DNA of 64,000 nucleotides from an uncultured Oscillospiraceae bacterium (GCA_900754965.1 CAAEEO010000020.1:28635-92634); one strand, 5' to 3'. Shown: positions 50,739-59,984, numbered from the stretch's first letter. Numbers and translations: made by a program. Notes: generated by a model not told the origin, from the sequence alone.

Positions 50739-52634
50739 TTACTGCTGTTCCAGTTCGTCCAGTTCCCGCATCCACAGACCAATGGAGGCATCACTGGGCA
50801 TCAGGAATCCGTTCCGGGGAGAAACGGAGAACCGCTCCACAGCCGGGCCATCCATCAGGCAGGAGCGCTTAAACTGCTGAGTGCACAGACGCGTGCAGTA
50901 ACTTCTCAGCCACACCAGCAGATCCTCCCGGCTGAATTCATCGCCGTAGGCGATCTCAGCCAGACGCAGGGTCTTGGTAGGCGTGAATCCGCAGATCAGC
51001 AGCTTGTGAGTGAAGAAGTCCTGCAGGGAGTAGGAACCGACGGTCTCCTCGCTCTTCTGCTCAATCTCATCACCAGTGGGAGGCAGCAGCTCAGGGCTGA
51101 CCGGGCACTCCAGCACATCCCACAGGGCAGCTGCCAGAACCTTGTCCTCAGTGGTGGCAGCAATGTGACGCACAGCGGTACGCACCTGGGTCTTGGTCAG
51201 GCCCATGTTCACATCGTACATACTGGTATGGTCGCCGTTGTAGGTGCACCAACCGTCAATGTACTCACTCAGATCCTCCGTACCCACATTCAGACCGTTG
51301 ACCTTATTGGCAATGTCCATGAGCACCTGGGTACGCTCCCGCGCCTGGGCATTTTCAAACGCCACGGTATAATCATCGTGTGCATGACCGATGTCATCAA
51401 AATGAACTTTCACGGCGTTGCCAATGTCGATCACCCGCACATCGCAGCCCCACTGCTCCGCCACCACGATGGCGTTGGACTTGGTGCGGCTGGTAGTGCC
51501 AAAGCAAGGCAGGGTGCATGCCACCACATTGGTGGAAGGCAGTCCCATTTTCCGCATGGCCATAGCGCAGATCATCACGCACAGCGTGGAGTCCACGCCG
51601 CCGGAAATACCCACCACGCAGTGGTCCAGACCGGCATACTCCATCCGTTTCACCAGACCGTCCACCTGAATCTGCATCATCCGCTCGCAGTATTTGGGCA
51701 CATCTTTTTCCAGCGCCGGCAGATGGGGGTTCTTGGAGTAGTAGCGGGTCAGAACAGTCTTATCCTCTTCCATGCCCCAGTCAGCCACGCAGTAAGCCAG
51801 CTCGCTGCTGCCAAATCCGCCCTTGTTCCGGCGCAGGTTGGTCATATAGTCCACATCCACTTCAGACACTGCCAAAGCGTTGGCCTGTTCCTGGCTTGCC
51901 AGGATCACGCCGTTTTCTGCCACCATGCACAGACCGCTGAACACATTGTCTGTGGTGGATTCTCCCGTACCGGGAGACGCCAGGATCATGCCCGCCAGCA
52001 GATGCTTGGAGCGGTAGCGAATATCCAGTTCCGCCTCCTGGGTAGAAGTCACCGTTGCAGGGAAAGAGGCCATCTGGGCGATCAGCGTTGCTCCATTGAC
52101 TGCCTGGTCCACACCGGTGGGGACCACGCCGTTCATATCGTTTCCGATCTCCACGGCCACAGTCAGATCACTGAGCACATTGCTGGGGAACACCACATCT
52201 GCCGTCAGCCAGGTCTCATACCGGCCGCCGATCACGATCTCTGCCGGCTCGTCATCCGGGCAGCAGAAGGGAGTGCCGTCCACTTCCGTGCGGGGCACCA
52301 TGGCGATTACATCGCCGTTATACACCGCAGCAGCGCAGCTGTACAGCTGGCCGCCCAGGGCATAGGGCAGACCCACGAAGATCAGCATATCCAGTTCTTC
52401 CGTGCTCTCCACCACTTTGCACAGCGCATCTTCCGAGGCGCGCAGCAGATTGCGCATCCCAATCAGATCGTAGCAGGTGCAGCCCGTAAGGGTCAATTCG
52501 GGGAACACCAGAACCTTGACGCCCTGTTCCTTTGCAGCCCGAATGCTCTCAATCACCCGGTCTGCGTTGTAATCCGGATCTGCCACCCGGATCACCGGAG
52601 AGGCAGCCGCAACTTTCACAAATCCGTCTTTCAT
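50739..52634 (-). CDS. nadE: Two-domain NAD+ synthetase with degenerate amidase domain
   Basis: A 631-residue protein with the layout of glutamine-dependent NAD synthetases: N-terminal nitrilase-like glutaminase and C-terminal ATP-dependent synthetase. The synthetase is intact, with P-loop VGISGGVDST (about 341-350), GTEDLSEYIDGW and SPRNGFLMPSD. In the amidase the triad Glu is kept (E46, FPELTLTG), but Lys is Arg (R115 in VPRTEV) and the nucleophilic Cys of VEICED is Gly (G164 in VEIGND, codon GGA at 52143-52145). It should therefore use ammonia or another donor. AAGGTG precedes the ATG by 7 bases. Confidence 0.93.
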   Translation of the reverse strand: MKDGFVKVAAASPVIRVADPDYNADRVIESIRAAKEQGVKVLVFPELTLTGCTCYDLIGMRNLLRASEDALCKVVESTEELDMLIFVGLPYALGGQLYSCAAAVYNGDVIAMVPRTEVDGTPFCCPDDEPAEIVIGGRYETWLTADVVFPSNVLSDLTVAVEIGNDMNGVVPTGVDQAVNGATLIAQMASFPATVTSTQEAELDIRYRSKHLLAGMILASPGTGESTTDNVFSGLCMVAENGVILASQEQANALAVSEVDVDYMTNLRRNKGGFGSSELAYCVADWGMEEDKTVLTRYYSKNPHLPALEKDVPKYCERMMQIQVDGLVKRMEYAGLDHCVVGISGGVDSTLCVMICAMAMRKMGLPSTNVVACTLPCFGTTSRTKSNAIVVAEQWGCDVRVIDIGNAVKVHFDDIGHAHDDYTVAFENAQARERTQVLMDIANKVNGLNVGTEDLSEYIDGWCTYNGDHTSMYDVNMGLTKTQVRTAVRHIAATTEDKVLAAALWDVLECPVSPELLPPTGDEIEQKSEETVGSYSLQDFFTHKLLICGFTPTKTLRLAEIAYGDEFSREDLLVWLRSYCTRLCTQQFKRSCLMDGPAVERFSVSPRNGFLMPSDASIGLWMRELDELEQQ

Positions 52635-52658
52635 GTCAACACACCTTATTTTTTATTT

Positions 52659-53024
52659 TTATTTGATTGTCTGTTCAAACCGGAACAGCGACTGTCCGTA
52701 ATACTGCAGGATCGCCGCCCGGGTATTGATGAAGTGATCCCGCTCCAGCGTAATCACCAGCACCTCGCCATCCTGTTCGCAGCGGAGCACCCCCTCCAGT
52801 TCCGGAAACACATGGGTTTCCAGTTCCGTTTGCAGTTTATCCAGATGCTGGGCATAGTATGCCTCCGATTCCGGCGGAGCATACCCCTCGATGGGGTCAG
52901 GACCGGAAGTAAACATCAGGAGCATACACAGCACAGTCACCACCAGTACCAAAATGCAGCCGCCGGGTTTCAGCCGTTCGGCCCATTCTTTTCCGGGATT
53001 GATCTCCCGCGGTTCATGTTCCAT
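52659..53024 (-). CDS. Small membrane-anchored protein of unknown function
   Basis: Not recognised. 121 residues: a hydrophilic N-terminus, one membrane helix (about 22-40) and an extracytoplasmic part of about 80 residues with a predicted helix (EAYYAQHLDKLQTELE) and beta strands (DGEVLVITLERD). It overlaps the end of the LtaS-like gene by 11 bases, so it is co-translated with it and could act as a partner, though nothing in the sequence proves this. nadE follows 24 bases later. Confidence 0.75.
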   Translation of the reverse strand: MEHEPREINPGKEWAERLKPGGCILVLVVTVLCMLLMFTSGPDPIEGYAPPESEAYYAQHLDKLQTELETHVFPELEGVLRCEQDGEVLVITLERDHFINTRAAILQYYGQSLFRFEQTIK

Positions 53025-54876
53025 GGTCGAAATTCTTCCTCACATCGTATTGAGCGATCTCGAGCCGATTCAGCGTCTGCCGCCCGGTTTCGGAAAGCTC
53101 TTCCGTCACGGTTCCGTTTTCCACATAGAACCCGTTGCTGTTCAGCACCGGCAACGTCTGCCGGACCTCCTCCGTCAGCTGCATATAGGCCGGGCCTGTC
53201 CATCCCAACTGATTGAACAGTTCATTCATCAGATAGTTGGGACTGATCCGGGGGCCTTCGCCCACAAATTCATTCTGCAGCGTTTCCTTCGCCGCATCGT
53301 TGGCCCACATGACATAGCGGGTGCTGTAATAATTGTAAAATCCGTCCTGGGTATGGATGTCCAAATTGATTCCCAGTTCCTCGTATACACTGGCATTGTC
53401 CCCCAACCAGGGATTGTGGTCACCAAAAAGTACCACTACCACGGGGATTTCGTCCTCCCGCAGGGCATTCAGCAGTTCCATCAGCCGATCGCCTGTGTCC
53501 CGCACCGAGCCGAGGTAATTGTTCATCACATTGTAAGCATAGGGACTGATGTCCTCATAGTACCCCGCAGGGTCCCATGCCTCTTCCCACTCCAGTTTGT
53601 CTGTGTTGTAGGGGCCATGTCCCTGGTATGTAATGTGGAAATCGAATACCGGCTGACCGGCGGCCGACTTCTCCCGGTATTGTTTCAGAACATCCGGGAG
53701 CATCACATCGTCATACCCGATCTCCCCATTGGTCATCTCTCCGTAGTGATTCTCCACGAACAGATACTCCTGGAATCCAAGCCAGGGCATGATATTCCGG
53801 CGGTTGTAGAACCAGTTGAAGGAGGGATGGCTGCCCGCCGTCAGGTAGCCCTGATTACGCAGATACCAGACATAGGAATTGGTATCTTTTCGGAAATTTT
53901 TCAGCTGATAGTATCCCGTCAGGAAACAGCGTTCCGTGTCGATGGTTCCTCCGGCAAAGATGTTGGTTACCAGATCTCCGCACCAGCTTTCCGCCTCAAT
54001 CTGATGGTACGCAGCGTACACATCTTCCCTGATTCCCTGCACCCCCAAGTTGGTGAAATCATTAAATCCTTCCAACTGAAGAGCCAGAATATTCACTTTC
54101 CGTTCCGCGGGAATGGGTGCATCGGTGTATGCACCCAGCAACTCCTGGGCCTTCTCGTGGGAATATCCCTCCGGGGGCGTATCGATGGCCTCCGTAATGC
54201 TGTGCAGGAAGGGATAAACAAAGCCATGGGCAATGTAATTCTGGGTAGCGGACCACTGGTTGACATATTCATAGTTCTGGGTCTTTTGCTCGTAGATCCG
54301 GTTGCTGCTGTACACCCCTTTCCACAGGGGCCAGACACTGAGCAGCACCGCCGCCGCGCCAAGAATCCGAACCTGCCGGCTGGGTCTCCCGCGCACCAGC
54401 TTTGCCAGAAACACCGTGCCAAAGATCACGCAGCCTAATGTAAACCACAGCCGCTTATCCATACCGATGGCGTAATTTCCCGCCACGCCCATCGCCGTGG
54501 TGATGCTGCTGATGTCCGCAAATACAAAGGGGTCATCCCGGAACATCAATTTGAAGTAACTGCCCACACTGGCAGACAGAAACAAGGCGCAGGTCAAAAG
54601 GAAAGAGACCCATGCCCGCCCGGTCAGACACCAGCAGAGCAGCAGGAACAGCACCACCGGCAGGATATTCAGAAAGGCGATCAGGGGATTCCGAAAATAC
54701 CCCAGAAACACGCCCCAACTGTAATCCCCATAGGCCAGCACCAGACTCACCAGTCCGATGCCGCAGCCTGCCAACACCACCATAATGATGTTCCAGGCCC
54801 AATAGAGCCGCCGCTGCCGGGCAGTTTCCTCCCCGGCGGGTGCGGCGGTTTTGATACGATCCAATAGTTCTGTCAA
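53014..54876 (-). CDS. LtaS-like membrane sulfatase-fold enzyme (LTA synthase family)
   Basis: A 620-residue protein with five N-terminal membrane helices and an extracellular alkaline-phosphatase/sulfatase-type domain. Metal and catalytic residues: Glu in ALQLEGFNDF, nucleophilic Thr in GGTIDTERC, His in HGPY, and Asp-His in VLFGDHNPWLG. The family polymerises glycerol phosphate from phosphatidylglycerol (LTA) or adds phospho-groups to glycans. The best start is TTG at 54876, 8 bases after GAGG; the in-frame GTG at 54885 overlaps that site. Which polymer it makes is open. Confidence 0.85.
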   Translation of the reverse strand: MTELLDRIKTAAPAGEETARQRRLYWAWNIIMVVLAGCGIGLVSLVLAYGDYSWGVFLGYFRNPLIAFLNILPVVLFLLLCWCLTGRAWVSFLLTCALFLSASVGSYFKLMFRDDPFVFADISSITTAMGVAGNYAIGMDKRLWFTLGCVIFGTVFLAKLVRGRPSRQVRILGAAAVLLSVWPLWKGVYSSNRIYEQKTQNYEYVNQWSATQNYIAHGFVYPFLHSITEAIDTPPEGYSHEKAQELLGAYTDAPIPAERKVNILALQLEGFNDFTNLGVQGIREDVYAAYHQIEAESWCGDLVTNIFAGGTIDTERCFLTGYYQLKNFRKDTNSYVWYLRNQGYLTAGSHPSFNWFYNRRNIMPWLGFQEYLFVENHYGEMTNGEIGYDDVMLPDVLKQYREKSAAGQPVFDFHITYQGHGPYNTDKLEWEEAWDPAGYYEDISPYAYNVMNNYLGSVRDTGDRLMELLNALREDEIPVVVVLFGDHNPWLGDNASVYEELGINLDIHTQDGFYNYYSTRYVMWANDAAKETLQNEFVGEGPRISPNYLMNELFNQLGWTGPAYMQLTEEVRQTLPVLNSNGFYVENGTVTEELSETGRQTLNRLEIAQYDVRKNFDHGT

Positions 54877-54924
54877 AAATCGCACCTCATGATTGCTGAT
54901 TGGTCAATTTGCGTTGGAAATGAT

Positions 54925-56346
54925 TTAGAAATCGATTTTGTCGTTGATAAAGCGCACCAGTTCCTCGATGGGCAGACGCACCTGCTCCATGGTATCCCGA
55001 TCCCGGATGGTCACGCAGTTGTCCGGCTCAATGCCCTTTTCCGCATCGCCCACAGTATCGAAGTCCACAGTGATGCACAGAGGCGTGCCGATCTCGTCCT
55101 GGCGGCGGTAACGCTTGCCGATGGAACCAGACTCGTCATAATCCACCATGAAGTGCTTGCTGAGCATGGTGTAGATCTCCATGGCTTTGCCGCCCAGTTT
55201 CTTGCTCAGGGGCAGAATGGCTGCCTTGAAAGGCGCCAGTGCCGGGTGCAAGTGCAGAACGGTACGCACATCTTCCTTGCCGTTTCCGTCCACCAAGTGC
55301 TCCTCGTCGTATGCCTCGCACAGGAAAGCCAGCGCCACACGGTCGCAGCCCAGAGAAGGCTCAATGACATAGGGAATGTAGTGCTCGTTCTTCTCCTGAT
55401 CGTAGTAGGTCAGATCCTTACCGGAGGCCTCCTGATGGCGGCCCAGGTCATAATCCGTGCGGTCGGCAATGCCCCACAGCTCGCCCCAATCAGTGAACGG
55501 GAATGCATATTCGATATCGGTGGTCGCGCGGGAATAGAACGCCAGTTCAGCCGGCTCATGATCCCGCAGACGCAGATTTTCCCGCTTGATGCCCAGACTG
55601 AGCAGCCAGTTCAGGCAGTAATCTTTCCAGTAAGCAAACCACTCCAGGTCCGTGCCCGGCTGGCAGAAGAATTCGCACTCCATCTGCTCGAATTCCCGGG
55701 TGCGGAAAGTGAAGTTGCCGGGGGTGATCTCATTGCGGAACGCCTTGCCCACCTGGCACACACCAAAGGGCAGTTTTTTACGGGTGGTCCGCTGAATATT
55801 TGCAAAGTTGACGAAAATGCCCTGGGCTGTTTCCGGACGCAGATACACGGTAGAAGAGGAATCTTCCGTCACACCCATCTGGGTCTTGAACATCAGATTG
55901 AACTTCCGGATGGGGGTGAAGTCATGCTTGCCGCACACCGGGCAGATCACATCTTCATGAGAGGCGATGAAGGCGTCCATCTCGTCAAAGCTCATGGCGT
56001 CCACATTCACTTCCGGGTGCTCCTGACCGATCAGTTTATCTGCCCGATGCCGTGCCTTGCAGGCCTTGCAGTCCAGCAGGGGGTCCGAGAAACTGGACAC
56101 ATGACCGGTGGTGACCCAGGTCTGGGGATTCATCAGAATGGCTGCGTCCAGGCCCACATTGTAGGGGCATTCCTGCACGAATTTCTTCAGCCATGCTTTT
56201 TTCACATTGTTTTTAAACTCCACGCCCAGAGGACCGTAATCCCAGCTGTTGGCAAGACCGCCATAGATCTCGCTGCCTGCGTAAATGAATCCGCGGTTCT
56301 TGCAGAGATTCACGATCATGTCCAGAGTTTTTTCCGAATTTTTCAT
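54925..56346 (-). CDS. glyQS: Glycyl-tRNA synthetase, alpha2 type
   Basis: A class II synthetase (473 aa) that charges tRNA-Gly. Motif 1 region, motif 2 FRNEITPGNFTFRTREFEQMECE and motif 3 EPSLGCDRVALA are present, plus a zinc-type Cys set CKACKARH and CPVCGKHD. The single-chain form differs from the alpha2beta2 GlyQ-GlyS of Bacillus. The ATG at 56346 follows GGAGG by 6 bases; an in-frame codon at 56409 is rejected. I find no T-box in the leader. Confidence 0.96.
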   Translation of the reverse strand: MKNSEKTLDMIVNLCKNRGFIYAGSEIYGGLANSWDYGPLGVEFKNNVKKAWLKKFVQECPYNVGLDAAILMNPQTWVTTGHVSSFSDPLLDCKACKARHRADKLIGQEHPEVNVDAMSFDEMDAFIASHEDVICPVCGKHDFTPIRKFNLMFKTQMGVTEDSSSTVYLRPETAQGIFVNFANIQRTTRKKLPFGVCQVGKAFRNEITPGNFTFRTREFEQMECEFFCQPGTDLEWFAYWKDYCLNWLLSLGIKRENLRLRDHEPAELAFYSRATTDIEYAFPFTDWGELWGIADRTDYDLGRHQEASGKDLTYYDQEKNEHYIPYVIEPSLGCDRVALAFLCEAYDEEHLVDGNGKEDVRTVLHLHPALAPFKAAILPLSKKLGGKAMEIYTMLSKHFMVDYDESGSIGKRYRRQDEIGTPLCITVDFDTVGDAEKGIEPDNCVTIRDRDTMEQVRLPIEELVRFINDKIDF

Positions 56347-56542
56347 AGTTTTCCTCCAAACTCCGCCGATGGCTTCGGCGGGTTCATTTTTGGCGCACGC
56401 GCCATACATTAAAATACCACAACTTCCGCACCTTTACAACACTATATCACGTTAAAATGGAAATTAGCGCAGCAGCGCCCCCCTTTCTCTGCATTTTTGA
56501 AAAACCGGAACTTTTTCCACAGCTCTCCGTCAAAGAATATGG

Positions 56543-56571
56543 TAGAAAAGTTCATAAAACTATGCTACAAT
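56543..56571 (+). promoter_or_regulatory. Extended -10 promoter of the FlK-like gene
   Basis: TAGAAA (56543-56548), 17 bases, TACAAT (56566-56571) with TGC just upstream, forming TGCTACAAT. About 42 bases before the start codon. Confidence 0.5.
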
Positions 56572-56612
56572 GCACCTGTAATCACCAATCAATTTTGAGG
56601 AGGACAAACGCA

Positions 56613-57011
56613 ATGGAAATTCCTGTTGGAGCAAAAGGCCGGGTAGACGGTATCGTCACCGATCAGCTCACCGCCGCAGCTGTCGGTTCCGGTTCCGTAG
56701 AGGTCTTTGCCACCCCCTACATGGTAGCCGCTATGGAGAATGCCGCCTGTGAGGCCATTCGTCCCTATTACGGCGAAGGGGAAAACAGTGTGGGCACCAA
56801 GCTGGAGATCTCCCACGATGCCGCCACCCCCGTGGGGATGAAATATTGGGCAGAGGCCGAAGTCGTGGAAGTGGACCGCCGCCGGGTCGTTCTGAAAGTG
56901 ACCGCCTACGATGAGACCGGCGTGATCGGTTCCGGCACCCATGAGCGTTTCATCATCCAGATGGAGAAGTTCCTTGCCAAGGCAGAGGCAAAAAAAGCTC
57001 TGGTTCAGTAA
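56613..57011 (+). CDS. FlK-like hotdog-fold acyl-CoA thioesterase
   Basis: A 132-residue single-hotdog protein. The catalytic trio of fluoroacetyl-CoA thioesterase FlK (T42, E50, H76) maps onto T34 (ATPYM), E42 (MENAACE) and H68 (ISHDAATPVG) with identical spacing. Most bacterial members act on other short acyl-CoAs, and the true substrate here is unknown. GAGGAGG lies 9 bases before the ATG at 56613, which is preferred to the upstream in-frame ATG at 56457. Monocistronic. Confidence 0.85.
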   Translation: MEIPVGAKGRVDGIVTDQLTAAAVGSGSVEVFATPYMVAAMENAACEAIRPYYGEGENSVGTKLEISHDAATPVGMKYWAEAEVVEVDRRRVVLKVTAYDETGVIGSGTHERFIIQMEKFLAKAEAKKALVQ

Positions 57012-57013
57012 TG

Positions 57014-57046
57014 GAAAAAAGCGGGCGGCTCTGCCCGCTTTTTCTT
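57014..57046 (+). terminator. Rho-independent terminator of the FlK-like gene
   Basis: Stem AAAAAGCGGGC / GCCCGCTTTTT around a GGCTCT loop, 5 bases past the stop. Confidence 0.9.
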
Positions 57047-57113
57047 ATTTACCGGTTCGAAACCGGAAATGTTTCGCCCCCATTCGGTGAGAAACAAAGG
57101 AGGATATACGAAG

Positions 57114-59051
57114 ATGAAAGAACTGTTTCAAGACAAAAAACGCCTGTTGCTGGCAGGCGGCGCCGTACTGCTGATTGTCATTGCCATCGTGTTGGTACTG
57201 GTCCTGCGGGGCCATTCCCGCTCCGTGCAGTACGAAAATTACATGGACGCCGCAGAGGAATCTATCCTCAGCGAAGATTATGCAAAAGCCATTTCCTATC
57301 TGGAACGGGCATTTGAGATCAAGGACACCGATGACTGCGCCATCGCTCTGGCTCAGGCTTACGCCGCCAACGGCGACCTGACAAAGGCAGAAGATATTCT
57401 GCTGGAGCTGATCCAGAATTGCAAAGGCGACAGCGAAACCCGTCTCAAGCAGGCTCTGCGTGAACTGGGCAAGGAGCAGGATGCCCCGGAGGAGAACAGC
57501 GTCACCATTGCCGGTCAGTCCTATGCCACAGCCGCCTCTTCCGTCACCATCAGCGGCACGAATCTGTCCGCCCAGGATCTGGATGCACTGGCATCTTTTG
57601 AAAATCTGACCACCCTGAGCCTGAAAAACTGCGGACTGAAGGATCTGGATTTTCTGGAAGAACTGGACACGCTGACCTCTCTGACCCTGTCCGACAACCG
57701 GATTGAAGATCTGCGCCCGTTGGAGGATCTGGATCAGCTGAAAACCCTGTATCTGGATAACAATCCCATCGAGGACTTCTCCCCCCTGTATGAACTGCGG
57801 AATTTGACCACCCTGAGCATCAAAGGGATCGAACTGACCCAGACCCAGTACGACGAACTGGCAGACAATCTGAAACGGTGCAGCATTTTTGGCGATGACA
57901 CTGTGGCAGAAGAACTGACGCTGGGCGGTGTTACCTTCCTGTCGGATGTCACGGAACTGGATCTGTCCGGCAAGGGTATCCACGACATTTCCGAACTGGC
58001 AAAATGCACCCAGCTCCAGACTTTGAATCTGAAAGGCAACGAGATCAGCGATCTGACGCCGCTGGAGGGACTGGAAAACCTCACCTGGCTGTGCCTGTGG
58101 GACAACAATGTGTCCGATATCAGTTCTCTGGGAATGCTCACCCAGCTGACCTATCTGGATCTGGAGGACAACAAGGTCTCCAACATCCATCCGCTGTCTT
58201 CTCTGACCAATTTGACGGAGCTGCATCTGGATGACAACGAGATCTCCAATTTCAGCGCCCTGTCCAATCTGACCAACCTGCGGAAACTGGGTCTGCGGAA
58301 CACCGCGCTGACCGACGATGCCCTATATATTCTGGAGCTTTCTTCTCTTGCCGATCTGGACATCAGCGCCAACAGCGCCCTGACCGGCACTGCTGTGAAT
58401 AAGCTGAAGGAAACCATCCCCAACTGCACGGTCATCCACGACGAGCTGACCGTCATGGTCGATCTGGGCAGCAAGAGTTTTGCCTCCGACGCCACTCTGG
58501 TGGATGCCTCCGGCGCCTCTGTCACGGATCTGGCCCCGCTGTCCAAACTGACCGCCGTCACTTCCCTGATGCTGAACAACAACGCCATCTCGGATTTCAC
58601 TCCCCTGTCGGGTATGAATGGACTGACCGTTTTGGAACTGCGAAACACCGGTCTTTCCGATCTGACGTTCCTGGCCGGGCATCACAAATTGACCAACCTG
58701 AATCTGGCAGAAAACAAGCTGCAGGATGTCTATTCCCTGTCCAGCTGCACCGGTCTGGTGGAACTGATTCTGACAGATAATCAGAACCTGACGGATATTG
58801 CGCCCCTGTCTTACTGCACGGCGCTGACGGATCTCTATTTGGAAAACACCGGTGTGACCGATTTGTCCGCCCTGGCTGAGCTGACCAAGCTGACCAGCCT
58901 GTATCTGGACGGCTGCCAGCTCTCCGATCCCACTCAGCTCCACCAGCTGACCGGGCTGCGCACCCTGTCCGTGATTGACTGCGGACTGACGGAAGAACAG
59001 ATTGCCGATCTGCAGGAGGCCCTGCCCAACTGCGCCGTTTATGCCGGTTGA
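57114..59051 (+). CDS. Membrane-anchored TPR and leucine-rich-repeat protein
   Basis: A 645-residue protein: a short cytoplasmic tail, one membrane helix (about 11-32), a two- to three-unit TPR-like helical segment (about 40-115: YMDAAEESILSEDYAKAISYL, then DDCAIALAQAY), then roughly twenty internalin-type LRRs of about 22 residues (L-x2-L-x-L-x2-N-x-I-x-D). Two short non-LRR breaks divide these into three blocks. No LPXTG or SLH anchor is seen. GGAGG lies 10 bases before the ATG at 57114. It is probably an extracytoplasmic protein-interaction scaffold; partners unknown. Confidence 0.85.
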   Translation: MKELFQDKKRLLLAGGAVLLIVIAIVLVLVLRGHSRSVQYENYMDAAEESILSEDYAKAISYLERAFEIKDTDDCAIALAQAYAANGDLTKAEDILLELIQNCKGDSETRLKQALRELGKEQDAPEENSVTIAGQSYATAASSVTISGTNLSAQDLDALASFENLTTLSLKNCGLKDLDFLEELDTLTSLTLSDNRIEDLRPLEDLDQLKTLYLDNNPIEDFSPLYELRNLTTLSIKGIELTQTQYDELADNLKRCSIFGDDTVAEELTLGGVTFLSDVTELDLSGKGIHDISELAKCTQLQTLNLKGNEISDLTPLEGLENLTWLCLWDNNVSDISSLGMLTQLTYLDLEDNKVSNIHPLSSLTNLTELHLDDNEISNFSALSNLTNLRKLGLRNTALTDDALYILELSSLADLDISANSALTGTAVNKLKETIPNCTVIHDELTVMVDLGSKSFASDATLVDASGASVTDLAPLSKLTAVTSLMLNNNAISDFTPLSGMNGLTVLELRNTGLSDLTFLAGHHKLTNLNLAENKLQDVYSLSSCTGLVELILTDNQNLTDIAPLSYCTALTDLYLENTGVTDLSALAELTKLTSLYLDGCQLSDPTQLHQLTGLRTLSVIDCGLTEEQIADLQEALPNCAVYAG

Positions 59052-59101
59052 GAATTTTTTATACAAAATTCATAAATTCCTATTTATTTTTCAAAAATCC
59101 A

Positions 59102-59110
59102 TGCTATAAT
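59102..59110 (+). promoter_or_regulatory. Extended -10 promoter of hpf
   Basis: TGCTATAAT: perfect TATAAT (59105-59110) with TGn, in an AT-rich gap. The -35 region (ATTTAT) is weak, as often seen with extended -10 promoters or with sigma-H/stress control. Confidence 0.55.
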
Positions 59111-59160
59111 ATAACCAAGCAAATCCCCAGTAAACACAGTTAACAAAAGGAGCTGATTAC

Positions 59161-59691
59161 ATGAAATTTACGTTCACAGAAAAAAGGATCGACGCAACCC
59201 CTGCGATGAAGGAATACGCCGAGAAAAAGATCTCTAAAATCGACAAGTACTTCAAAACAGACAGTGATGCCTTTGTGACGTTCAGCACCGAACGCGGCCG
59301 GTATATCGCTGAGGTGACCATCAAGAACAACGGAATGTTCTACCGGGTCAAAGAAACCACCGGCGATATGTGCGCCTCCATTGACTCCGCAGTGGCGACC
59401 ATCGAGCGGCAGATTCGCAAGAACAAGACCCGTCTGGAAAAACGGCTGCGGGCCGATGCCTTTGAGCGGGTCGTCCCCCCGGTGGAAGACGAATCGGAAG
59501 AGGAATTCAAGGTCGTCCGGAACAAACGGTTCAGCATTCAGCCGATGAGCGTGCAGGAGGCCATCCTGCAGATGAACCTGCTGGAGCATGAGTTCTATGC
59601 TTTCCGTAATGCCGACGAAGGAGACGCTTTCTCTGTGGTCTACAAGCGCAATCACGGGGATTACGGTTTGATCATGGATGCGAAAGACTGA
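59161..59691 (+). CDS. hpf: Ribosome hibernation promoting factor, long form
   Basis: A 176-residue long HPF. The N-terminal S30AE/YfiA domain (MKFTFTEKRIDATPAMKEYA) binds the decoding centre. The C-terminal domain (VVRNKRFSIQPMSVQEAI, MNLLEHEFYAFRNADE, VVYKRNHGDYGLI) dimerises to form 100S particles in resting cells. AAAAGGAG lies 9 bases before the ATG. Monocistronic, with its own terminator. Confidence 0.97.
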   Translation: MKFTFTEKRIDATPAMKEYAEKKISKIDKYFKTDSDAFVTFSTERGRYIAEVTIKNNGMFYRVKETTGDMCASIDSAVATIERQIRKNKTRLEKRLRADAFERVVPPVEDESEEEFKVVRNKRFSIQPMSVQEAILQMNLLEHEFYAFRNADEGDAFSVVYKRNHGDYGLIMDAKD

Positions 59692-59733
59692 TCCCTCTCC
59701 GCCCGAACAGGCGGAACTGTGAAATGAATATAG

Positions 59734-59771
59734 AACTCCCCGCACGGCGCAATGCCGTGCGGGGAGTTTTT
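59734..59771 (+). terminator. Rho-independent terminator of hpf
   Basis: Perfect 15-bp arms AACTCCCCGCACGGC (59734-59748) / GCCGTGCGGGGAGTT (59754-59768), then T-rich. The rest of the gap to the prmA promoter (59772-59955) shows nothing I can identify. Confidence 0.92.
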
Positions 59772-59955
59772 ATATCTCCATCGACATCCCGTGCCACAAG
59801 GTTCCCTGATTGTCAGCGCTATACTTGGGGACGGAGAAATCCCAATCCGAAACCGCCCTTTTCTGAATGATTCGTTTCACAACAAGCTCCCATCCTCTCC
59901 CATCCGGGACACTGGTTTTCTTTCCCCACCGACCGGCAGATAGAAAACTTCTCCG

Positions 59956-59984
59956 TTGTCATCCCGGCGGTTGTGTGATAGAAT
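59956..59984 (+). promoter_or_regulatory. Sigma-A promoter of prmA
   Basis: TTGTCA (59956-59961), 17 bases, TAGAAT (59979-59984), 32 bases before the start codon. Confidence 0.75.

Noticed and set aside
50712..53216. An 834-codon plus-strand frame opposite nadE
   Set aside because: Shadow of nadE; composition is implausible and the frame runs through the nadE terminator.
56347..56612. T-box riboswitch upstream of glyQS
   Set aside because: No T-box sequence, specifier stem or terminator was found in the shared divergent gap.
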